Part shown: in pieces, positions 1-5,548 of the stretch
Numbering within the stretch: the first letter of the stretch is position 1
Layout: the number at the start of each line of letters is the position of its first letter
DNA from: Ruminococcaceae bacterium UBA945
GTDB taxonomy: Bacteria > Bacillota > Clostridia > Oscillospirales > Acutalibacteraceae
Length of the DNA: 7,811 bases
Reading direction: 5' to 3'
Assembly: GCA_002293315.1 (NCBI GenBank)
Contig: DBCZ01000049.1
Span: forward strand, 3,457-11,267
The notes under the pieces: generated by a model
The model's input: the letters and a program-made list of their open reading frames with translations, nothing else
Databases searched by the model: none
What the model was told of the DNA's origin: nothing
Position numbers and translations under genes: made by a program

Positions 1-138
1 CTGAAAAAGCTTGAGTTCCTGCCGTTTCACAATATGTGCCGTGAGAAATATGAGGAGCTTAATATAGATTTCCCATTAAAAGACACGCCGAACATGAGCA
101 AGGAAAGATTGGCAGAGCTTGAAAAAAGCACCTTATAG
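1..138 (+). CDS. Glycyl-radical enzyme (PFL-type) activating protein, C-terminal fragment
   Basis: This is an open frame from the left edge to TAG at 136-138, giving the last 45 residues of a protein whose start lies outside the window. The visible part contains LPFHNMCREKYEEL, then DFPLKDTP and a short helix ending MSKERLAEL. This resembles the C-terminal tail of radical-SAM glycyl-radical-enzyme activases (PflA family), where an LLPYHxxGxxKY-like segment is followed by a PL..tP turn and a final helix. Those enzymes use a [4Fe-4S] cluster and S-adenosylmethionine to place a glycyl radical on their partner, such as pyruvate formate-lyase, in strict anaerobes. The CxxxCxxC cluster motif would be upstream and cannot be checked, and the partner enzyme is not visible. 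The stop codon overlaps the convergent nitroreductase gene by 6 bp. The assignment rests on tail similarity only. Confidence 0.68.
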   Translation: MKKLEFLPFHNMCREKYEELNIDFPLKDTPNMSKERLAELEKSTL

Positions 139-148
139 GTGCTTTTTT
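122..148. terminator. Bidirectional intrinsic terminator shared by two convergent genes
   Basis: A perfect 11-bp inverted repeat, aaaaaagcacc (122-132) and ggtgctttttt (138-148), surrounds a 5-nt loop (ttata). Read on the plus strand the hairpin ends in a run of six T; on the minus strand the A run also becomes six T, so it can stop transcription from both sides. It contains the last codons and stop of the activase gene (TAG 136-138) and the stop of the nitroreductase gene (133-135). Confidence 0.87.
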
Positions 149-852
149 AATGCGGTCCAGTTTTTGAATATTTCGGCGACGCTTCTCGCGGCCTCCGCAG
201 AGAAATCCGAAGTATATTTCATGCGGAAGAAATTCCGTGCCTGCTCATCTGTCCGGAATTCCTGCAATGCCTCGCCGGAGAGGTCGTTGTAATGGTTCTC
301 ATGTATAATCATCTGTTTCGGGAAGCGTGAGGGTTGGGCGCGTTCAAGCTGCCGCTTCGTTGGGTAGCCCATCACGAGCATAGAGACGGGCGCGACATAT
401 TCAGGCAGATTGAAAAGCTCTTGATGAGTTTCCCAGTTTTCGAGAATATCGCCGATATAGCAGGAGCCGAGGCCGAGGCTGTCCGCCGCGACGCACGCCG
501 TATGAGCGGCTATGACGGCGTCGTTCGTTGCCAGCAAGAGATCGCTCAAGTCAGGCGCGGCGGGAGAGAGACCTGCTTGCTCGAATTTTCTAACCCAGCG
601 CCTGTAATCCGCGAGGAAAACCAATACTACCGGAGCTGTGGCAATGAACGGCTGATTATCACAGCTCACGGCGAGAATATCCTTCTTCGCCTGGTCTGTA
701 ACATCAATTATGGTATAGAGCATGGAGTTGCCCGCTGTCGGCGCGCGCATGGCGGCGGCAAGAATTTTCTCTTTTATTTCTGAGGGCACATCCTTTGGTT
801 CAAATTCGCGCATGGATTTCCTATCCATGAGAACTGTCATAGCTTCATTCAT
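133..852 (-). CDS. Nitroreductase family protein (FMN-dependent oxidoreductase)
   Basis: This 239-residue protein belongs to the nitroreductase superfamily, FMN-dependent enzymes that pass electrons from NAD(P)H to nitro compounds, quinones or flavins in the cytoplasm. Visible landmarks are the N-terminal FMN-phosphate motif RKSMREF (residues 11-17), APTAGN (37-42), the GLGSCYIGDI segment (127-136), and MGYP (161-164) followed by a basic stretch and HENHY (184-188), which resembles the NfsA/FRP-like branch. Length fits that branch. The physiological substrate cannot be predicted. The ATG at 852-850 is chosen because a perfect AGGAGG lies 5 nt upstream (858-863), overlapping the proC stop codon. 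It is the last gene of the gpsA-proC-nitroreductase operon, only 9 nt after proC, and ends in the shared hairpin at 122-148. Family assignment is firm; specific activity is not. Confidence 0.9.
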   Translation of the reverse strand: MNEAMTVLMDRKSMREFEPKDVPSEIKEKILAAAMRAPTAGNSMLYTIIDVTDQAKKDILAVSCDNQPFIATAPVVLVFLADYRRWVRKFEQAGLSPAAPDLSDLLLATNDAVIAAHTACVAADSLGLGSCYIGDILENWETHQELFNLPEYVAPVSMLVMGYPTKRQLERAQPSRFPKQMIIHENHYNDLSGEALQEFRTDEQARNFFRMKYTSDFSAEAARSVAEIFKNWTALKKHL

Positions 853-857
853 AATTG

Positions 858-863
858 CCTCCT
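858..863 (-). promoter_or_regulatory. Ribosome binding site of nitroreductase gene, fused to proC stop codon
   Basis: On the minus strand this reads AGGAGG, a perfect Shine-Dalgarno, 5 nt before the nitroreductase ATG. Its first two bases are the AG of the proC TAG stop (864-862). A ribosome finishing proC therefore stops on the binding site of the next gene, which suggests translational coupling. Confidence 0.85.
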
Positions 864-1659
864 ATAAATTCTGCGATTTCTCGATGCAGGCTTTCACGGC
901 GGCAATCACGGCGCCTCGGAAGCCTTTTTCCTCAAGCACCCTGACAGCCTCAATCGTCGTCCCTGCGGGCGAGCAGACCATGTCCTTCAGCTCGCCAGGG
1001 TGATTGCCCGTTTCGAGCACCATCTTGGCGCTGCCAAGCACCGATTGCGCCGCGAAGGTATATGCCTGCGCCCTCGGCAGCCCGCCCTCGACGGCCGCGT
1101 CGGCGATGGCTTCAATCAGCATGAAAACATAAGCCGGAGAGCTTCCGCTTGCGCCTACAACGGCATCGAACAACCGCTCGGGAACAACCTCCGCCTTGCC
1201 GAAGCTTGAAAAAAGTGAAACCACGAATTCCATATCAGCTTCGCTCACATTTTCATTTGCACAGAGCGCCGTCATGCCCTCTCCGACGAGCGCGGGGGTA
1301 TTCGGCATTGTGCGTATGACGGGAATACTATCGCCGAGCGTCTCTGCGAAATATTCAAGCGAACGCCCGGCGATAATGGAGACGAACAGCTTGTCCTGCG
1401 AGGCAACGGAAGAAATCTCCTCCAGCACGCTTTCTATCACCTGCGGCTTAACCGCGAGAAAGACTATATCCGCCTCTCTCACAAGCTTGGCGTTGCTCTC
1501 TATAATACATACGCCGAGGCTTGCCGCTTTTTCGAGCGCCGTAGACGAAGAATCCGCCGCGATGATGCTTAAATCCTCGCCGCTTCCGTTATTTTTAATG
1601 CCGGTAATAATGGCCGACGCCATGTTTCCGAACCCGATGAACCCGATGGTTTTGCTCAT
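862..1659 (-). CDS. proC: Pyrroline-5-carboxylate reductase
   Basis: This 265-residue protein is the normal length for ProC, which reduces 1-pyrroline-5-carboxylate to L-proline with NAD(P)H, the last step of proline synthesis in the cytoplasm. The N-terminus has the Rossmann dinucleotide motif GFGNMA (residues 9-14), followed by AVKPQ (69-73), RTMPNTP (116-122) and SGSSPAY (171-177; many homologues have SGSGPAY). The C-terminal dimerisation and substrate region carries the P5CR signature around HPGELKDMVCSPAGTTIEAV (220-239). The ATG at 1659-1657 is preceded by AGGGGG (1665-1670), which again shares bases with the upstream gpsA-like stop. The gene is the middle member of a three-gene minus-strand operon, 9 nt downstream of the gpsA-like gene and 9 nt upstream of the nitroreductase gene. 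No proA or proB is visible in the window. Confidence 0.97.
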   Translation of the reverse strand: MSKTIGFIGFGNMASAIITGIKNNGSGEDLSIIAADSSSTALEKAASLGVCIIESNAKLVREADIVFLAVKPQVIESVLEEISSVASQDKLFVSIIAGRSLEYFAETLGDSIPVIRTMPNTPALVGEGMTALCANENVSEADMEFVVSLFSSFGKAEVVPERLFDAVVGASGSSPAYVFMLIEAIADAAVEGGLPRAQAYTFAAQSVLGSAKMVLETGNHPGELKDMVCSPAGTTIEAVRVLEEKGFRGAVIAAVKACIEKSQNL

Positions 1660-1664
1660 AATAT

Positions 1665-1670
1665 CCCCCT
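1665..1670 (-). promoter_or_regulatory. Ribosome binding site of proC, fused to gpsA stop codon
   Basis: On the minus strand this reads AGGGGG, 5 nt before the proC ATG. The leading AG is part of the TAG stop (1671-1669) of the gpsA-like gene. The geometry is identical to the proC/nitroreductase junction, with 9 nt between stop and next start, supporting coupled translation of the operon. Confidence 0.8.
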
Positions 1671-2625
1671 AAAATTCATTTTTGAGGCTTCTGGAGAAAA
1701 GCTCCTCCAAAGTCTCCTTAGCGTCTCGCTGCTTGTAGATTATATCGTGAACTCCGCTGCAAATCGGAAGCGAGATATAGTGCTTCTCCGCCAGCAGCAT
1801 AATCGCCTTTGCGGTGTAGTGCCCCTCGGCGAGGTCGGCATACTCGCCGCCGCTTATCAGCATTTCGCCGTACCTTCTGTTGTGGCTGTACTTTGAAAAG
1901 ATGGTGGCCTCATAGTCGCCGAGATGGCAAAGTCCATATGCTGAAAGCTCACTGCCGCCAAGCGCTTTGATGAGCCGCGCAACCTCTCTTGTGCCGCGTG
2001 ACATCAGCGCGCCCTTAAGAGAAGAAAGCCCCAAGGCGTCAAGCATGCCGGCGGCAATGCCTATAACGTTCTTCGCCGCCGCGCCGATTTCATTGCCGAT
2101 TAAGTCGCGGCCGTAATAGAAGCGAATCAATTCGCTTGAAAATCCCGCGACGAGCCTTTCCTTGACGCTCTCATCGGCGCTGTCGATTACCATGCAGTTC
2201 GGCGTGCCTGAATAAAACTCCTGCACATGCCCCGGCCCAAGCCATACCGCGACGGCATTGCTTTCATCGGCGGATTCCGCCACAATCTCCGAAAGCCGCT
2301 TGCCTGTGCCGATTTCAATTCCCTTCATGCACAGCACAAAGGTTTTGCCGGCGGGCGAAAACGGTTTCATTTCCTCCATCAGCGCGCGCAAGCCCTGTGA
2401 ATTGACTGATATTATGTTGACGTCGGCTTCCAGTGCCTCACCTAGGCTTGTTGAGAGCCTTATCTCCGCAGGAAGCTCCAGCACGGCGTTGCGCCTGGTG
2501 TCCATGAGAGCTTTCATCGTTTTAGAAGCTTCCCTGCCATACAGCAGCACATCATGGCCGATTCTGTTCAAATACCAAGCTATAAAGCTGCCCCAGCGTC
2601 CGCAGCCTATGACAGAAATATTCAT
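1669..2625 (-). CDS. gpsA: NAD(P)-dependent glycerol-3-phosphate dehydrogenase (divergent GpsA)
   Basis: This 318-residue protein resembles GpsA, which reduces dihydroxyacetone phosphate to sn-glycerol 3-phosphate for phospholipid synthesis. The N-terminal Rossmann motif GCGRWG (residues 7-12) corresponds to the usual GxGxWG; CMKGIE (99-104) matches the conserved KGIE segment. The C-terminal domain holds the conserved EIGAAAKNVIGIAAG (179-193) with the expected catalytic Lys185, SRGTREVARL (209-218), HNRRYG (248-253) and AEGHYTAKA (266-274). It departs from common GpsA sequences at several places: ISVNSQ (72-77) where AVPSQ is usual, GPGHVQEF (130-137) where a GPSxAxE-like motif is usual, and HLGDYEAT (234-241) where GLGDLxxT is usual. 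It may be a Clostridia-specific GpsA subgroup or a related dehydrogenase. The ATG at 2625-2623 has GAGGAG (2631-2636) 5 nt upstream. It is the first gene of the operon, with its own promoter in 2640-2670. Confidence 0.85.
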   Translation of the reverse strand: MNISVIGCGRWGSFIAWYLNRIGHDVLLYGREASKTMKALMDTRRNAVLELPAEIRLSTSLGEALEADVNIISVNSQGLRALMEEMKPFSPAGKTFVLCMKGIEIGTGKRLSEIVAESADESNAVAVWLGPGHVQEFYSGTPNCMVIDSADESVKERLVAGFSSELIRFYYGRDLIGNEIGAAAKNVIGIAAGMLDALGLSSLKGALMSRGTREVARLIKALGGSELSAYGLCHLGDYEATIFSKYSHNRRYGEMLISGGEYADLAEGHYTAKAIMLLAEKHYISLPICSGVHDIIYKQRDAKETLEELFSRSLKNEF

Positions 2626-2652
2626 ACATTCTCCTCATGTTTAATCAAATAG

Positions 2653-2663
2653 ATAATACCACA
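2653..2663 (-). promoter_or_regulatory. Probable promoter (extended -10) of the gpsA-proC-nitroreductase operon
   Basis: Read on the minus strand, this stretch is TGTGG followed by TATTAT (-10 at 2658-2653). It has a TGn extended -10 element and one mismatch to TATAAT. Transcription would begin near 2646, giving a leader of about 20 nt before the gpsA ATG, with the GAGGAG site (2631-2636) inside it. No good -35 is seen at 17 nt (TTTTAT), which is tolerable for an extended -10 promoter. A TTTACA exists farther upstream at an unsuitable 23-nt distance. Confidence 0.45.
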
Positions 2664-2693
2664 ATCCGCGTGAAAATAAAATGTAAAAGTCTC

Positions 2694-2735
2694 TTCCAAA
2701 TAAAAAGAGAATGCTGTATAATTAAGCTATATAAT
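2694..2735 (+). promoter_or_regulatory. Probable promoter region of the SLH/L,D-transpeptidase gene, two TATAAT boxes
   Basis: Two perfect TATAAT hexamers lie 13 bp apart at 2717-2722 and 2730-2735, each within the direct repeat TATAATT. For the first, TTCCAA (2694-2699) sits exactly 17 nt upstream as a weak -35 (3 of 6). The second has no recognisable -35. The first is therefore the better candidate, with a start near 2729 and a leader of about 40 nt to the chosen ATG at 2769. The pair could be alternative start points. It is divergent from the gpsA promoter. Confidence 0.5.
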
Positions 2736-2768
2736 TCGTAGTATTTGATGAGGGTAGGTTGCGAAGAG

Positions 2769-4676
2769 ATGAAAGAGAGCGAAAGTAGGCATAAAAGCGA
2801 TGAATATGTGCTGAAGCACAGTGAAGTTAAGCTGCGGAAGAAATCTGTTCTTGCCGCGGTTCTTGCTGTCTGCATGGTGCTCACGGTGGTTATTCCCGCT
2901 TCGGCGTCGATAATCGCGGAGACGGATAACGCGAGGCTTCTCGCCGACGCCGGCGAATTCACCGCGGTTGACGAGGGGCTAATCACAGAAGAGAGTGAAG
3001 CCGGGATAGTAATTGCTGAGGAGCCGGAGGCGCCTGCCGAAGAAGGACCGGAAGACCCAACCGAGCCACAGATAAAGACTTTCACCGTGACCTATGATAT
3101 GTCGCCGTTTCCCTCTTTCACCGAAGAGGTGGAGGAGGGCACATTTCCGAAGAATGTGCCGGAGGTCAGTTATCCGCAGGCAGTTTTCCTGGGGTGGTAT
3201 TCGCCGGACGGCATGACCTCACTCAGCCCGCACTACACGCCTGTATATGAAGACACGACCTACAGAGGCAAGTTTGACAGAAATATCAGAGATTTGCTGA
3301 CATTTGACGACGTGAACCATGCAGCGTATATGAACGGCTTCTCGAACGGAACCTTTGCACCGTTAAAGGCGATGAGCCGCGCGGAGGCAGCGCAGGTGTT
3401 CTATTCGCTGCTGAAGCACAAGGATTATGAAGTTAAAGCCTTCAGTGATGTGGGCGCGAATAAATGGTACGCGAAGCCTGTGGGTGTGATGGCGACGCTC
3501 GGTGTGATAAACGGTTACGCAGACGGAAACTTCTCTCCCAATGCGTCAATTACGAGGGCGGAGTTCGTTAAGATGGCGTCGGCGCTTGATAATCTTGAAA
3601 GCACGGATATAAGCTTCACGGATGTGAGCGAGAGCCACTGGGCATATGATTACATTTCCTCGGCAGTCTCTAAGGGCTGGATAGACGGCTACACAGAAAA
3701 GGACGGCAGCCAGACCTTCCGCCCGAGCAACCCGATGAAGCGTGAGGAGGCTGTCACAATTGTGAACCGCATTCTTGGGCGCTATCCGGCCTCTGACATA
3801 AAATCAAAGAAAAACGTCAAGAATTTCTATGATGTTTTCAGCACAAGCTGGTCTTACGGGCAGATTATTGAAGCTACGACCGAGCATACCGTTTCAAGCA
3901 CAGACACAGCCGCGCAGAAGGAAGAGTGGGAAAGCTACGCCGAAGACGTAAAGACGGAGAAATCCTTCTGGCTCATAGACGGCAGTGATAAATACTACGT
4001 CAATGGCAGCACGAGGAAATTTGTGCGCGGCCCGACGACAATCGACGGCGTGCAGTATCAGTTCGACAGCAGCACGGGCAAGGCCTTCACGGGCTGGAAG
4101 CAGGTGAACGGCTGGAAGCGGTACTATAAGCATGGCCTGATGATGGAAGATATTTCAAAGGAAGGGCTTGTCACCGGGCCATACTATATCAAGGTATATA
4201 AGCCGTGGAATTATCTGATTATTTACGCGAAGGACGGCAACAACGGCTACACAATCCCTGTCAAGGCGATGATAACCTCCTGCGGCGTGACCACGCCCAC
4301 GGGAACCTACTACACGCCATACAGATACAGGTGGCTGAGAATGGAGGGCTATACCTGGGCGCAGTGGTGCACGCAGATAATCGGCAGCTATCTTTTCCAC
4401 TCAGTGCCGAACTGGACTTACAGCAACCTTGATTTGGAGGTAGACGAGTATAACCACCTCGGTGAAACGCGCTCTATGGGCTGCATAAGGCTGACCTGTG
4501 AAGATGCCAAGTGGATTTATGACAACTGCCAGCTTGGCACGCAGGTATTCATCTCGGCGGTGGAGACCTCCGGTCCGCTGAAAAAGCCGACGTCACTCAA
4601 GCTGCCAGCATGGCACACATGGGACCCGACGGACCCGACTGCGCATTATATGTGTGACCAACGCGGCTGCCATTAG
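2769..4676 (+). CDS. Secreted SLH-domain protein with C-terminal L,D-transpeptidase (YkuD) domain
   Basis: The 635-residue product is predicted to be exported. After a basic N-terminus (KLRKK, 21-25) a hydrophobic segment (26-46) ends in PASAS, a likely signal-peptidase site. An acidic E/P-rich linker (about 70-100) leads to an InlB/Listeria-Bacteroides-type repeat (about 103-170, with FLGWYSPDG). Three SLH domains follow (about 176-217, 225-272, 282-336), which normally bind pyruvylated secondary wall polymer. A choline/glucan-binding-like repeat (TGWKQVNGW, 441-449) precedes the YkuD domain (about 470-597). The latter shows FHSVPN (543-548, His544) and RSMGCIRL (568-575, catalytic Cys572). 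Such enzymes make 3-3 peptidoglycan cross-links or attach proteins to the wall. Start choice: ATG 2769 follows AGGGTAGG (2751-2758), while in-frame TTG 2745 and ATG 2748 lack a ribosome site; the 20 residues before the signal make the start uncertain. The gene is monocistronic, with a terminator at 4694-4737. Confidence 0.92.
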   Translation: MKESESRHKSDEYVLKHSEVKLRKKSVLAAVLAVCMVLTVVIPASASIIAETDNARLLADAGEFTAVDEGLITEESEAGIVIAEEPEAPAEEGPEDPTEPQIKTFTVTYDMSPFPSFTEEVEEGTFPKNVPEVSYPQAVFLGWYSPDGMTSLSPHYTPVYEDTTYRGKFDRNIRDLLTFDDVNHAAYMNGFSNGTFAPLKAMSRAEAAQVFYSLLKHKDYEVKAFSDVGANKWYAKPVGVMATLGVINGYADGNFSPNASITRAEFVKMASALDNLESTDISFTDVSESHWAYDYISSAVSKGWIDGYTEKDGSQTFRPSNPMKREEAVTIVNRILGRYPASDIKSKKNVKNFYDVFSTSWSYGQIIEATTEHTVSSTDTAAQKEEWESYAEDVKTEKSFWLIDGSDKYYVNGSTRKFVRGPTTIDGVQYQFDSSTGKAFTGWKQVNGWKRYYKHGLMMEDISKEGLVTGPYYIKVYKPWNYLIIYAKDGNNGYTIPVKAMITSCGVTTPTGTYYTPYRYRWLRMEGYTWAQWCTQIIGSYLFHSVPNWTYSNLDLEVDEYNHLGETRSMGCIRLTCEDAKWIYDNCQLGTQVFISAVETSGPLKKPTSLKLPAWHTWDPTDPTAHYMCDQRGCH

Positions 4677-4693
4677 AAAAGCAAGTAAACAGG

Positions 4694-4737
4694 AAATTCT
4701 TTTCCTTGCCTTATGCGGGGAAAAGAATTTGTTTTTT
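4694..4737 (+). terminator. Intrinsic terminator after the SLH/L,D-transpeptidase gene
   Basis: A perfect 12-bp inverted repeat, aaattcttttcc (4694-4705) and ggaaaagaattt (4719-4730), with a 13-nt loop, is followed by G and six T. It begins 17 nt after the stop codon at 4674-4676. It separates this transcription unit from the radC promoter about 25 nt downstream. Confidence 0.9.
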
Positions 4738-4761
4738 CGGGAGGAAAAGCAAAGCAACAGA

Positions 4762-4790
4762 TTGACAAAGGAACAAATGTTTGCTAGAAT
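4762..4790 (+). promoter_or_regulatory. Strong promoter of the radC operon
   Basis: A perfect -35 TTGACA (4762-4767) is separated by 17 nt from TAGAAT (4785-4790, one mismatch to TATAAT). TGC directly before the -10 gives an extended -10 element. Transcription would start near 4797, leaving about 26 nt of leader before the radC GTG. A LexA-type operator lies in the spacer. Confidence 0.88.
4771..4782 (+). promoter_or_regulatory. Predicted LexA (DinR) operator, SOS box
   Basis: The sequence GAACAAATGTTT matches all 12 core positions of the Gram-positive LexA consensus GAACRNRYGTTY; with the outer bases of the 14-nt form CGAACRNRYGTTYC the match is 12 of 14. It lies entirely between the -35 and -10 of the radC promoter, where bound LexA would block RNA polymerase. 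That uvrB, a classic SOS gene, lies downstream on the same strand supports the reading. The match and position are seen directly; LexA binding is inferred. Confidence 0.75.
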
Positions 4791-4806
4791 AAGAGCAGTC
4801 TGAAGC

Positions 4807-4815
4807 GAGAGGGGA
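4807..4815 (+). promoter_or_regulatory. Ribosome binding site that decides the radC start
   Basis: The purine stretch GAGAGGGGA ends 7 nt before GTG at 4823, a normal distance. The alternative in-frame TTG at 4817 would be only 2 nt from the AGGGG core, too close for efficient initiation. GTG 4823 is therefore preferred. Confidence 0.7.
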
Positions 4816-4822
4816 TTTGCGC

Positions 4823-5548
4823 GTGGAGAAGTATAATAACGAGATTTTCAGCGGCAAAACGGGCACGGAAGCCCTGCAGATTCTTCTCGCATTTATCATG
4901 CCGGAGGACGCTGCAAAAAACGCGGCCAAGGAGCTTATACGCGAATACACTTCTTATTCAAGCGTTCTTGAAGCACCGCAAAGCGAGCTGGCGGAAAAGC
5001 TCGGAATGAGCGCCAACGCCGCGAGGTATCTTCATGCGATAAGAGAGTCGGCCGCGTTTCTGGCTGAGGATAAAAGCTCGGAAATGAGAAGGATTTTTGA
5101 TTCAGCCTCGGCATATGAAGCGCTTAAGCCGAAGTTCATGGGCAGGAAGAGAGAGGCTGTGGCGCTCATGCTTCTGGATGAGCGCGGCAGAATTCTATAT
5201 AACGGTATCGTCAATGAGGGCGGCATTGCGGAGGTGCCGATATATATCCGCCGTGTTGTGGAGCTGTGCCTCATGTATGACGCATACACAGCGATAATCG
5301 CGCACAATCACCCCAGCGGAAACCCTGTGCCATCGCGCAATGACATCAATTCAACGCGCGACGTGGAATTCGCGCTGAACGGGATTGACGTACAGCTTGA
5401 AGACCATATCATTTTCGCGGAGGGGGACTACATCTCTCTGAAATCCAGCGAGTGGCTGAGCGCGATAAAGCAGGAAGTGATTGACTATAAAAAGAGCGTT
5501 AAGCGCGAGGCCAGAGAAGAGGAAAATACACTGTTCGGGGAGGATTAA
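4823..5548 (+). CDS. radC: RadC family JAB/MPN-domain protein
   Basis: With the GTG start the protein has 241 residues, typical for RadC (UPF0758). The N-terminal part (about 12-80) is the helix-hairpin-helix-like region, somewhat divergent. The C-terminal JAB/MPN domain (about 100-210) contains the metal-binding signature HNHPSGNPVPSRND (161-174; His161, His163, Ser171, Asp174), then LEDHII (192-197) and SLKSSEWL (205-212). About 30 charged residues follow this, more than in many family members. The biochemical role of RadC is unresolved; despite its name the E. coli protein has no firm repair function. Here it is the first gene behind a promoter with a predicted LexA box and is in line with uvrB, which favours a DNA-damage-linked role in this organism. 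The stop TAA (5546-5548) directly abuts the ATG of the next gene. A TTG at 4817 would add two residues. Confidence 0.93.
   Translation: MEKYNNEIFSGKTGTEALQILLAFIMPEDAAKNAAKELIREYTSYSSVLEAPQSELAEKLGMSANAARYLHAIRESAAFLAEDKSSEMRRIFDSASAYEALKPKFMGRKREAVALMLLDERGRILYNGIVNEGGIAEVPIYIRRVVELCLMYDAYTAIIAHNHPSGNPVPSRNDINSTRDVEFALNGIDVQLEDHIIFAEGDYISLKSSEWLSAIKQEVIDYKKSVKREAREEENTLFGED

Noticed and set aside
334..1672. Several plus-strand open frames opposite the nitroreductase and proC genes (334-783, 722-1003, 1196-1672)
   Set aside because: They are antisense to genes with unmistakable family motifs, show no family motifs themselves, and are typical shadow frames.
2745..2768. TTG 2745 or ATG 2748 as the SLH protein start
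   Set aside because: No ribosome binding site precedes them and they fall within about 20 nt of the predicted transcription start; ATG 2769 is better though not certain.
2645..3085. Minus-strand open frame of 146 residues, Ser/Ala-rich start, overlapping the SLH gene and both divergent promoters
   Set aside because: Its sequence is low-complexity mirror coding of the acidic linker and signal region, and it covers the promoter area; the opposite strand has clear domains.
4817..4822. TTG at 4817 as the radC start
   Set aside because: The Shine-Dalgarno AGGGG ends only 2 nt before it; GTG 4823 has normal spacing.
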